The position numbers and the translations under genes were made by a program. Of a stretch of DNA of 26,592 nt, positions 13,678 through 21,085 are shown one piece after another. The stretch covers positions 1 through 26,592 of the forward strand of contig JBFMAE010000389.1 of NCBI GenBank assembly GCA_040756085.1, written 5' to 3'. Source of the stretch: JBFMAE01 sp040756085. GTDB taxonomy: Bacteria; Desulfobacterota; BSN033; UBA1163. Within the stretch, counting starts at the first letter, position 1; each line of letters begins with the position of its first letter. The notes beneath the pieces were generated by a model. It did no database searches and had not been told where the DNA came from. It saw nothing but the letters and a program-made list of their open reading frames with translations.

Positions 13678-14457
13678 ATGGATTATCTTTTCAGTCAAAT
13701 AGGAAAATTTCTGAAGCGAATCAGAGTTGCGGAGCGCATTTTTCTCTTTTTAGACTACGATGGAACTCTCACCCCAATCGTCTCCCATCCCGATAAAGCC
13801 AATTTATCGGAAGAAGTGAGGAGGCTCCTCCTGGCATTCAAGAAGAACCCCAAGACCCTTCTCGCTATTGTGAGCGGAAGATCTCTTGAGGACATTCGTA
13901 ACAGGGTGAGTCTAAAAGGAATCTATTTTATCGGAAATCATGGATTGGAGATCTTTATACCCGGATACGGGATAAAGCAGCCCATTCCTGAAAAAGTTGT
14001 TCCAGAACTTAAAAGGATTCAGGATCGATTGAATAACCAGTTGAAAGACTATAAAGGGGTTCTCATCGAGGATAAGGGATGCATCCTCACCATTCATTAT
14101 CGGAATGCTGATCCAAGATGGATTCCTCCTCTTTTGATGGCGTTAAAGCAAGAAATTAAAGATTCGGTGGTCCCGCTTTGTCTGGGGTTTGGAAAGATGG
14201 TGTTCGAAATCAGGCCAAAATCTGAAGTGAATAAGGGGACAGCCGTGTTAGAGTTATTGAATCAGGTGAGTCAAGACAGAGTGCTTCCTCTTTACATCGG
14301 GGATGATCAAACGGACGAAGATGCTTTCAAAGCCCTTAAAAAACTAGGGGTGACGATATTTGTCGGTCTTCCGAGCAGTTCTTCGGCCCAGTATTACGTA
14401 AACGATCCATTTGAGGTACATCAGTTTCTAAAGATCGTCAAAAAAGAGTTTAGATAA
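13678..14457 (+). CDS. otsB: Trehalose-6-phosphate phosphatase
   Basis: This 259-residue HAD-superfamily phosphatase hydrolyses trehalose 6-phosphate to trehalose in the cytoplasm. The catalytic motif FLDYDGTLTPIV has the nucleophile D26 and acid-base D28. Motif II is in AIVSGRSLEDI. The cap domain follows, with FIGNHGLEI. The metal-binding motif GDDQTDEDAFKAL sits near residue 205. The length and order match OtsB. Only two bases separate its stop from the next ATG, so it heads a three-gene operon with the DUF5752 and TreT-like genes. No strong ribosome-binding site precedes ATG 13678. No OtsA-type synthase is present; the glycosyltransferase of the operon belongs to a different family. Confidence 0.93.
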   Translation: MDYLFSQIGKFLKRIRVAERIFLFLDYDGTLTPIVSHPDKANLSEEVRRLLLAFKKNPKTLLAIVSGRSLEDIRNRVSLKGIYFIGNHGLEIFIPGYGIKQPIPEKVVPELKRIQDRLNNQLKDYKGVLIEDKGCILTIHYRNADPRWIPPLLMALKQEIKDSVVPLCLGFGKMVFEIRPKSEVNKGTAVLELLNQVSQDRVLPLYIGDDQTDEDAFKALKKLGVTIFVGLPSSSSAQYYVNDPFEVHQFLKIVKKEFR

Positions 14458-14459
14458 TC

Positions 14460-15119
14460 ATGCCAGTTAACCCTTTTTATTTCTATACCTCATTCAATCT
14501 GGTTGAGTTGACTGGAGAGAGAGCCAATACCTTAGAAGAGCTATTGGCCCTTTTGAAGCGATGCAGTGGCTCGGCTATTTTTTATCATGTCTTTCAGAGT
14601 TTTCGGGAACGTCACTTCGCCATTGAGAAGTACCATTCCGACTTCGCCCAATGGATTTCCGCTTCCCTGGATGAAGAGGTTCTTGCCGAAAGGCTGGGCG
14701 CTTTGGATGTCAGAGATTTTACCTCCATTCGGGCCATGCGGGAATCGATGATCCAGGTCATCGAAAACCACCTTCAAGAACACCCCCAATGTAAGGAACG
14801 CACAGGGAAGACGCCTTTTTTCCTATCCCAGTCGATCAGCATAGCCCTGCCGACCAAAGATGTGGTCTGGGGCTTGGAGGATTTTTACCAAGTGGTGAGG
14901 AGGATAGGCACGACTTCCATCCATTATCACCTGGTCGAGGCAAGGCTTCGATTGGGAATCCACACCAATGATTTCTCCTACTGGTTCCGAACGAGTCTCC
15001 AAAGGGAGGGGCTTGCCCGTGAGATTGAGGAGATTGATATCTATCTTCATACTTTGGAAGAGATTCGGATGACGATTCTGACGATTCTTCGGAAGGTTGA
15101 AGAGGAGATAAGAACCTGA
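14460..15119 (+). CDS. DUF5752 family protein, internally duplicated
   Basis: The 219-residue soluble protein has no known function; I recognise it as DUF5752, a family seen beside trehalose genes. It consists of two similar halves. Residues about 24-105 (LEELLALLKRCSGSAIFYHV..., HSDFAQWI...) and about 138-217 (LEDFYQVVRRIGTTSIHYHL..., TNDFSYWF...) align helix by helix. Both keep a YH pair (42-43, 156-157) and a DF..W segment. The protein is probably an all-helical pseudo-dimer. It lies two bases after otsB and its stop overlaps the treT start (TGATG), so translation is coupled. The position implies a role in trehalose or glycan metabolism, such as an adaptor or regulator of the synthase. Confidence 0.8.
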   Translation: MPVNPFYFYTSFNLVELTGERANTLEELLALLKRCSGSAIFYHVFQSFRERHFAIEKYHSDFAQWISASLDEEVLAERLGALDVRDFTSIRAMRESMIQVIENHLQEHPQCKERTGKTPFFLSQSISIALPTKDVVWGLEDFYQVVRRIGTTSIHYHLVEARLRLGIHTNDFSYWFRTSLQREGLAREIEEIDIYLHTLEEIRMTILTILRKVEEEIRT

Positions 15120-16348
15120 TGGCCTTCGTCAGTTTAAAGGATTACGAACCGATTGTCGGAAAGCAGAGCATCGAGGAACTTTACCTCTTAGCCGAAGGAT
15201 TGAAAGGGAAACGCATCAAGATGGTCAACTCCACTGCCGTCGGTGGGGGGGTTGCAGAGATCTTAAATCGCTTAATCCCACTCTTAAATGATCTCGGCAT
15301 TACAACCCTATGGACAGTGATTAAAGGAGGAGAGGATTTTTTTGAAGTGACAAAAAAGATTCACAACGCCCTCCATGGAGAGGGGCTCTCCTTTCCACCC
15401 AGGATGAAGGAAATTTTCTTAGAAGTAAGTCGAGAAAATTTGAGATATATCGATCTCGAACAGGATGTCATGATCATCCATGATCCCCAGCCAATTGTCT
15501 GTATTGAGAACAAAGATCGAACTCGTGCGAAATGGGTCTGGAGATGCCACATCGATATCTCTAATCCAATTGAAGAGGTGTGGGATTTTTTGAAAGGATA
15601 TGTGGAACAATATGATGCAGCCCTTTTCTCCTCTCCCCGATTTTCGAAACGCCTATCCATCCCCCAATATCTCTTCTACCCCTCCATCGATCCCCTATCC
15701 GACAAGAACGGGGAACTCGAACCGGAATTCATCGATCAGGTACTGGACCAGTTCCGCATCCCCCGGGACAAACCCATCATCACGCAGATCTCCAGGTTCG
15801 ACCGTCTTAAAGATCCCATTGGCGTAATCCAGGCCTATCGCCTGGCGAAACGATATACGGATTGTCGATTGGTCTTGGCAGGAGGTGGAGCGAGTGATGA
15901 TCCAGAAGGGGAATCTGTTCTCGATGAGGTTCGAACGGAGGCGGAAGGGGATCCGGACATCCATATTCTCTCCCTTCCCCCGACCAGTTCTCTTGAGATC
16001 AATGCGCTCCAAAGGGCATCGACCCTCATCTTGCAAAAATCGATACGGGAGGGGTTTGGTCTAACCGTAACCGAAGCCTTATGGAAGAAGAAACCGGTGA
16101 TCGGGAGTGCGGTCGGTGGGATCCCTGCTCAGATCATTCCGAATTTCACAGGATCCCTTGTCCATTCCATCGAAGGGACGGCTTATCAAATCCGATATCT
16201 TCTCAGCAACCCTGAGATTGCAAAGAAGCTGGGTGAATATGGCTATGAATATGTCAAAGAGGAATTCCTGATCACTCAGACTTTGAGACGTTATCTCCTA
16301 CTGTTTCATGTCCTCTCTCATCCAGGAGAAAGAATCATCTTTCTTTAA
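15119..16348 (+). CDS. treT: TreT-type trehalose synthase, GT4 glycosyltransferase
   Basis: This 409-residue GT-B glycosyltransferase resembles trehalose glycosyltransferring synthase, which makes trehalose from NDP-glucose and glucose. The N-terminal pattern is typical: VNSTAVGGGVAEILNRLIPLL, then LWTVIKGGEDFF and HNALHGEG, then IIHDPQP. The donor-binding C-terminal half carries ITQISRFDRLKDP, LAGGGASDDPEG and the GT4 signature EGFGLTVTEALWKKKPVIGSAVGGIP. Its ATG overlaps the DUF5752 stop. Adjacent otsB makes a phosphorylated product conceivable: the enzyme could use glucose 6-phosphate to make trehalose 6-phosphate. Acceptor choice cannot be read from the sequence. Confidence 0.88.
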   Translation: MAFVSLKDYEPIVGKQSIEELYLLAEGLKGKRIKMVNSTAVGGGVAEILNRLIPLLNDLGITTLWTVIKGGEDFFEVTKKIHNALHGEGLSFPPRMKEIFLEVSRENLRYIDLEQDVMIIHDPQPIVCIENKDRTRAKWVWRCHIDISNPIEEVWDFLKGYVEQYDAALFSSPRFSKRLSIPQYLFYPSIDPLSDKNGELEPEFIDQVLDQFRIPRDKPIITQISRFDRLKDPIGVIQAYRLAKRYTDCRLVLAGGGASDDPEGESVLDEVRTEAEGDPDIHILSLPPTSSLEINALQRASTLILQKSIREGFGLTVTEALWKKKPVIGSAVGGIPAQIIPNFTGSLVHSIEGTAYQIRYLLSNPEIAKKLGEYGYEYVKEEFLITQTLRRYLLLFHVLSHPGERIIFL

Positions 16349-16474
16349 TCCCCACTTTCCTCTTCCCCAAAGCCACCCAAGACAGAGGGAGACACCTCAA
16401 ACCTTGATCCGACGGTCCCCTCACCTGGCCTGGCGGGGTCATTAAAACATCATGGAGTTGTGAAAATTTTCTCC

Positions 16475-16503
16475 TTGACAAACTTTTTAGATAATGATAT
16501 TTT
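16475..16503 (+). promoter_or_regulatory. Sigma-70 promoter of the RpiR-type regulator gene
   Basis: A perfect TTGACA (16475-16480) stands 17 bp from TATTTT (16498-16503). Transcription would begin near 16510, downstream of the first possible start codon at 16494. This supports ATG 16545 as the translation start. Confidence 0.5.
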
Positions 16504-16544
16504 TTTTTCATAAATTTAAAAAATGTAAAAATAATTTCATTTTT

Positions 16545-17465
16545 ATGGTATCACTCAATAATTTACTCAAAGAAAAAAACGTTTTTCTGACTCCGTCGCA
16601 ACGGAAATTGATGCAATACATTCTTTCTCATGACGATGAGTCTATCTTCCTTAATGTTGAAGACCTGGCGAAAAAGGTCGATGTCAGTGAAGCCACCGTC
16701 GTACGGCTTTCTAAGGCTTTGGGATTTAAAGGATTTCCAGAATTTCAAAGAGAACTGAGACTCCTTTTCAGAAATCGGTTGACAACGACTTCACGCCTTC
16801 AGAAGACGGTCAAAAAAGTGACCGATGAAGGGGATGTCCTGATCAAAGTTCTCCAAACCGATATGAATAATATCTCCGAGACGTTACGGCAGACTTCGGT
16901 TCAAGAATTCAGACAGTTCATTAAGTCCATTGATTTGGCTGAGAGAATCATCGTTGTAGGGTTGAGAAGCGCCCATTCCCTTGCCATTTTTTTAGGTATC
17001 GCCTTGGAGTTTCTACAGAAAAATGTTTGGGTGATCCAGCCTGGGATTATGGATATGTGGGATCGACTTTTGGGGTTGAAGAGAGGGGATGTGGTGATCG
17101 GAATCAGTTTCCCCAGATATACGAAGCAGACCGTAGAGGTCCTTCGATTTGCTAAACAGAAGGGAGTTAAGACCTTGGCGATCACGGATAGTTTGGTCTC
17201 TCCCTTGGCCCAATATGCCGATATCGTTCTAACGGCCCAATACAAAATGGACTCTTTTGTCGAGTCCTTCACAGCCCCTCTCAGTCTCATCAACGCCATC
17301 GTCACAGCCCTTGGGGTTTTCAGTAAAAAAAGTACCATGAAATCTTTAAAAGAATTGGAAAAGATTTGGGAAGGTCAACAGGTCTATTACAACACCACAA
17401 AACATACAACAGAGGAGAACTTCGTAAAGAAAGTGGGTGGAAAAAGGGCAAGAGAAAGGAGGTGA
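16545..17465 (+). CDS. MurR/RpiR-family transcriptional regulator (HTH-SIS)
   Basis: The 306-residue regulator has an RpiR helix-turn-helix at about residues 15-80 (TPSQRKLMQYIL, then VDVSEATVVRLSKALGFKGFPEF) and a SIS sugar-phosphate-binding domain at about 120-265 (IIVVGLRSAHSLAIFLG, GDVVIGISFPRYTKQTVEVL, VKTLAITDS). Family members sense phosphosugars or similar ligands. It lies directly upstream of, and on the same strand as, the TAXI-TRAP cluster, with 49 bp between, so it is the likely local regulator. The frame extends upstream to 16494 with a lysine- and phenylalanine-rich leader, but that start lies at the promoter, so ATG 16545 is preferred. The C-terminal tail is basic (KKVGGKRARERR). 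Confidence 0.9.
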   Translation: MVSLNNLLKEKNVFLTPSQRKLMQYILSHDDESIFLNVEDLAKKVDVSEATVVRLSKALGFKGFPEFQRELRLLFRNRLTTTSRLQKTVKKVTDEGDVLIKVLQTDMNNISETLRQTSVQEFRQFIKSIDLAERIIVVGLRSAHSLAIFLGIALEFLQKNVWVIQPGIMDMWDRLLGLKRGDVVIGISFPRYTKQTVEVLRFAKQKGVKTLAITDSLVSPLAQYADIVLTAQYKMDSFVESFTAPLSLINAIVTALGVFSKKSTMKSLKELEKIWEGQQVYYNTTKHTTEENFVKKVGGKRARERR

Positions 17466-17514
17466 AAAGAGATTAGGTAATTCTATTTAAAATTTCTAAG
17501 ATAGGAGGTGTTTT

Positions 17515-18477
17515 ATGAAGAGGTTATTTTATATCACGTTCATCATGTTCTTGGTTCTGAGTTTGTTATGGGTAGGTCAATCCATGGCAAAGAAAAAATT
17601 CCTAACCCTTGCTTCGGGTAGCCCAGGGGGAGTTTACTATCCCCTGGGTGGAGGGATGGCGGTGGTGATTCAAAAGACCACAGATCTTCGATGTGCTGCA
17701 GAATCCACGGGAGCCTCTGTTGAAAATTCCCGACTGGTTGGCATTGGAGATAGCGATATGGGAATGGTCATGGGAAGCGTAGCCTATAAGGCCACGCAAG
17801 GGTATGAGCCTTTTGAGAAAAAATTTCCATTGGTTGCTCTCTTCCAAATGTATCCCGCACCTGAACACATCGTGACCGTATCCGGGAAAGGGATTAAGTC
17901 GGTCAAGGATTTAAAAGGAAAGAAGGTTTCCATCGATGTCCCGGGCAGCGGATGTGCCGTTATGGCCAAGGCCATCCTGGAGGAATACGGATTTAACCTC
18001 GAAAAGGATCTCACCATCGCCCATCTTTCCCAGTCCGAAGGCGTTCAGGCTCTCAAGGATGGGGTAGTCGATGCGGTTTTCTTTAATTTCGCCTATCCTG
18101 GCTCAGCGGTATTGGATCTGGCAGCCACGAGGGATATCATCCTCATTCCGATCGAATCCGCTATGACCAATAAGCTTATCAAAAAATATCCTTACTATGT
18201 CAAAATTACGATTCCCGCCAAGACGTATCCAAAGGTTGATCACGATGTGCTCTGCCTCGGGGATTCCAATGTGCTCATCTCCAATAAACAGATGGAAGAA
18301 GAAGTGGCTTACAAAATCGTGAAGGCTATCTTTGAAAATGTAGATAAAGGGAAATGGGCTCTGATCAATATTCATCCGATCGCTGCCCAATTGACACCCG
18401 CCAATGCGGTCAATAGTCCTATTGCACTACATCCGGGGGCGATCAAATATTTTAAAGAGGTAGGAGCCATCAAATAG
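17515..18477 (+). CDS. TAXI-family TRAP transporter substrate-binding protein
   Basis: This 320-residue periplasmic binding protein captures an organic acid for the TRAP permease encoded downstream. A signal peptide (LFYITFIMFLVLSLLWVG, likely cleaved after SMA at about 25) is followed by the TAXI start FLTLASGSPGGVYYPLGGGMA. The middle carries VENSRLVGIGDSDMGMVMGSVAY, the domain-crossing SVKDLKGKKVSIDVPGSG and LKDGVVDAVFFNFAYPGSAV. The family generally binds glutamate, dicarboxylates or similar acids; the ligand here is not readable. A strong AGGAGGTG ribosome site precedes ATG 17515, consistent with high expression of a binding protein. A strong hairpin follows the stop. Confidence 0.94.
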   Translation: MKRLFYITFIMFLVLSLLWVGQSMAKKKFLTLASGSPGGVYYPLGGGMAVVIQKTTDLRCAAESTGASVENSRLVGIGDSDMGMVMGSVAYKATQGYEPFEKKFPLVALFQMYPAPEHIVTVSGKGIKSVKDLKGKKVSIDVPGSGCAVMAKAILEEYGFNLEKDLTIAHLSQSEGVQALKDGVVDAVFFNFAYPGSAVLDLAATRDIILIPIESAMTNKLIKKYPYYVKITIPAKTYPKVDHDVLCLGDSNVLISNKQMEEEVAYKIVKAIFENVDKGKWALINIHPIAAQLTPANAVNSPIALHPGAIKYFKEVGAIK

Positions 18478-18497
18478 AAAAGAATATCATTCACGAA

Positions 18498-18542
18498 GGG
18501 GAAAGGCTGGCCATTAGGAATCCTTCTGGTCAGCTTTTCCCC
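18498..18542 (+). promoter_or_regulatory. Strong intercistronic hairpin after the binding-protein gene
   Basis: GGGGAAAGGCTGGCC (18498-18512) pairs with GGTCAGCTTTTCCCC (18528-18542): 15 positions, 13 Watson-Crick and two G-U. The 15-base loop has a small AGG/CCT pairing. CTCTCTTCCC follows rather than a T-run. The DUF1850 start is 11 bp further on. This is typical of a stabilising or attenuating hairpin that keeps binding-protein mRNA in excess over permease mRNA. Confidence 0.6.
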
Positions 18543-18553
18543 TCTCTTCCCGA

Positions 18554-19051
18554 ATGGAAATGAAGATTAATAAATTATTTTATATCTGCTTCGTTGCCTC
18601 CATAATCTTTGGAGCATTACAACTTTGTTATGGTGGAAATGATCATCCCTTCTCCATTCGAGTGGAAAGCCTGGAGCGAGAGAAGATCTTACTTGATTTT
18701 CCGGCCAAACCGGGGGACCGCTTTTATATTCACTATATCCATTCATCGGATAAAACCCCGGTCCATGATATTTTCGAAATAGGCGCAAGTGGTGAAATGA
18801 TCCTCATCGAAGAAAATTTCGACTGGTACGGGGCAGGCCTCGAATTCATGAATTGGGAAAAGGCATCCATCAACTTTGAAGGCGGAAAGATCAGGGTTTA
18901 TCTCAACCGCCCTCTTCCCTTCCTCCGTTTAAGGGTGGGAAGAGTTGCAAATCATACGCTCATTTTTAATGGGGTGGCCATTTCACTGAAAGATATCGCA
19001 AGGGGTGGCGAACTTCTGAAGATATGGGTGATACCAAAGGATCAATCATGA
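18554..19051 (+). CDS. DUF1850 domain protein of a TAXI-TRAP system
   Basis: The 165-residue product has an N-terminal hydrophobic signal or anchor (LFYICFVASIIFGALQLCYGG) and a DUF1850 body. It shows the family pattern FYIHYIHSSDKTPVHDIFEI followed by ENFDWYGAGLEF. DUF1850 genes are commonly found between a TAXI binding protein and a fused TRAP permease, as here, but no biochemical role is established. An extracytoplasmic accessory role in transport is inferred from location. No good ribosome-binding site precedes ATG 18554, and the hairpin ends just before it, so translation may be low. Confidence 0.8.
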   Translation: MEMKINKLFYICFVASIIFGALQLCYGGNDHPFSIRVESLEREKILLDFPAKPGDRFYIHYIHSSDKTPVHDIFEIGASGEMILIEENFDWYGAGLEFMNWEKASINFEGGKIRVYLNRPLPFLRLRVGRVANHTLIFNGVAISLKDIARGGELLKIWVIPKDQS

Positions 19052-19067
19052 CCATTAAGGAGGATCT

Positions 19068-21044
19068 ATGGGAGAAGAGATAAGAAACCAAGTTGCGGGC
19101 GATGAACAGGAGGGGCTGGTCAAAGCCAAAGAGGTGATGGAGAAGTTTGAAAAAAAGAGGGAGCTTCAAGGCCCCATGCATTATGGGGTCGGTATTATCG
19201 CAGCGAGTGCATCTTTATATCATCTTTTATATGCCTATTTTCACCCTTTTTTCGCCTTAGACCATAGAGCCATCCACTGGGGACTAATGTCTTCTCTGAT
19301 CTTCTTGCTCTATCCCTTTTCTAAATCTCTCTCACCGAAAAAACGGCCCAGTCTTTTCGATTTTATCTTCTGGCTGATTTCTGCCGGAATCTGCATCTGG
19401 ATCTTCATCTACTCTTTTGATATTATGAATAGAGCAGGAAAGTTTCTCGATGTGGATGTGATCATCGGGACGATCCTGATAATTCTGGTCCTTGAGGCTG
19501 CCAGGAGATCCACGGGTTGGCCTGTTCCCCTCGTGGCCATCGCCTTTCTATTCTACACCTTCTTCGGACCATACCTTCCTGAGGTACTCATCCATAAGGG
19601 GTATAGCCTGAAGCGTACCGCCACTTACCTCGCCCTCTCTACGGATGGGGTATTCGGAGTTCCCATAGGTGTTTCGGCTAACTTCATCTTCCTTTTTATC
19701 CTTTACGGTGCAATCCTCCAAAAGTCGGGAGCTGGAAAATTCTTCACCGATCTAGCCTTCAGCGTCACCGGGTGGACAAGAGGTGGACCTGCTAAGGCCG
19801 CGGTCGTTTCCAGTTGTTTCTTCGGTATGATCTCAGGCAGTTCCGTAGCGAATACGGTAACCACGGGTGCATTCACGATCCCTCTTATGAAGAAGACGGG
19901 TTATCCTCCGCATTTTGCCGGAGCAGTAGAAGCATCGGCTTCTACCATGGGACAGATCATGCCACCCGTCATGGGTGCAGCTGCTTTTCTCATTGCGGAG
20001 TTTCTCGGGATCCCATACATCAAAGTATGTATTGCGGCGGCAATTCCCGCAGTGCTCTCCTTTTTTGCCGTTTTCATGCAGGTCCATTTTAAAGCTATCA
20101 TGATGGGAATCAAAGGAATCCCCCGCGCAGACCTTCCAAGCATTAAAGCGACATTATGGGGTGGATGGCATCACCTTATCTCTATTACCCTCTTGGTCTA
20201 CTTTCTCATCCTAAATTTTTCGCCTGAAAGGGCGGTCTTCTGGGCGATTCTGGCGACCATCGTTTGCAGCTATATCAGGAAACATACTCGAATGAGTCTC
20301 AGGGATATTTTTGAAGCGTTCAAGGAGGGCGCCATTGGTTCGGTGGAAGTGGCTGCTGCCTGCGCCGCTGCGGGTATCATCATCGGGTCCATTACTATGA
20401 CCGGGCTGGGTCTAAAATTCTCATCACTCATTGCAGATCTCTCAGGGGGAAGTCTGTTGCTGGCACTACCCTTCACCATGATCGCCTGTCTGGCTTTGGG
20501 GATGGGAGTTCCCACGACTGCTCAATATATCATCATCTCTGCCCTTGTGGCCCCTGCGCTCATCAAGCTGGGGGTGGTTGCCATTGCAGCCCATCTCTTC
20601 ATCTTCTATTTCGGGACAAGGGCAGACATTACACCTCCTGTTGCACTCGCTGCTTATGCTGGGGCCGGGATCGCTGGTTCAAACCCGATGAAGACAGGGG
20701 TGACGGCATTTCAGTTGGGGATTGCCGGGTATATCGTTCCTTTTATGTTTATCTATGGGCCTGAGCTTCTGACCATCGGCCCTGTTCATAAAGTGATCCT
20801 TGCAACACTGACGGCGACCTTCGGAGTATACTGTCTGGCTGCAGGAGTCCAAAATTGCCTTTTTATCAGGACAACCTTTTATGAAAGGATTCTCTTATTA
20901 ATCACGGCTTTTCTCCTTATCAAGCCAGGGTTAACCACCGATCTCATCGGTGTCACGCTTTTCGGAATCGTTTACTTATCTCAAAGAATGAGACGAAAGA
21001 GAGAGGCAGTGACGAAGGAGGCTTCACCTGTCCAGATGACATAA
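19068..21044 (+). CDS. TRAP transporter fused permease (4TM + 12TM)
   Basis: This 658-residue integral membrane protein fuses the small and large TRAP permease subunits. TRAP systems import organic acids using a sodium or proton gradient. A soluble N-terminus of about 45 residues precedes the first helices (YGVGIIAASASLYHLLYAY). The diagnostic stretch of fused TRAP permeases is clear: GGPAKAAVVSSCFFG, ISGSSVANTVTTGAFTIPLM, then AGAVEASASTMGQIMPPVMG. A second inverted half has GMGVPTTAQYIIISALVAPAL and DITPPVALAAYAGAGIAGSNP. GGAGG lies close before ATG 19068. It pairs with the binding protein at 17515; the ACD-type ligase follows 41 bp later on the same strand, so imported substrate may go straight to CoA activation. 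Confidence 0.93.
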   Translation: MGEEIRNQVAGDEQEGLVKAKEVMEKFEKKRELQGPMHYGVGIIAASASLYHLLYAYFHPFFALDHRAIHWGLMSSLIFLLYPFSKSLSPKKRPSLFDFIFWLISAGICIWIFIYSFDIMNRAGKFLDVDVIIGTILIILVLEAARRSTGWPVPLVAIAFLFYTFFGPYLPEVLIHKGYSLKRTATYLALSTDGVFGVPIGVSANFIFLFILYGAILQKSGAGKFFTDLAFSVTGWTRGGPAKAAVVSSCFFGMISGSSVANTVTTGAFTIPLMKKTGYPPHFAGAVEASASTMGQIMPPVMGAAAFLIAEFLGIPYIKVCIAAAIPAVLSFFAVFMQVHFKAIMMGIKGIPRADLPSIKATLWGGWHHLISITLLVYFLILNFSPERAVFWAILATIVCSYIRKHTRMSLRDIFEAFKEGAIGSVEVAAACAAAGIIIGSITMTGLGLKFSSLIADLSGGSLLLALPFTMIACLALGMGVPTTAQYIIISALVAPALIKLGVVAIAAHLFIFYFGTRADITPPVALAAYAGAGIAGSNPMKTGVTAFQLGIAGYIVPFMFIYGPELLTIGPVHKVILATLTATFGVYCLAAGVQNCLFIRTTFYERILLLITAFLLIKPGLTTDLIGVTLFGIVYLSQRMRRKREAVTKEASPVQMT

Positions 21045-21085
21045 AGGAAGGGTATAAATTCGTAAAATAAGACAAGGAGGGCTAT

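Noticed and set aside
16412..16440. GC-rich stretch with CCCC/GGGG that could form a terminator after treT
   Set aside because: The stem is interrupted and no T-run follows, so pairing is not convincing.
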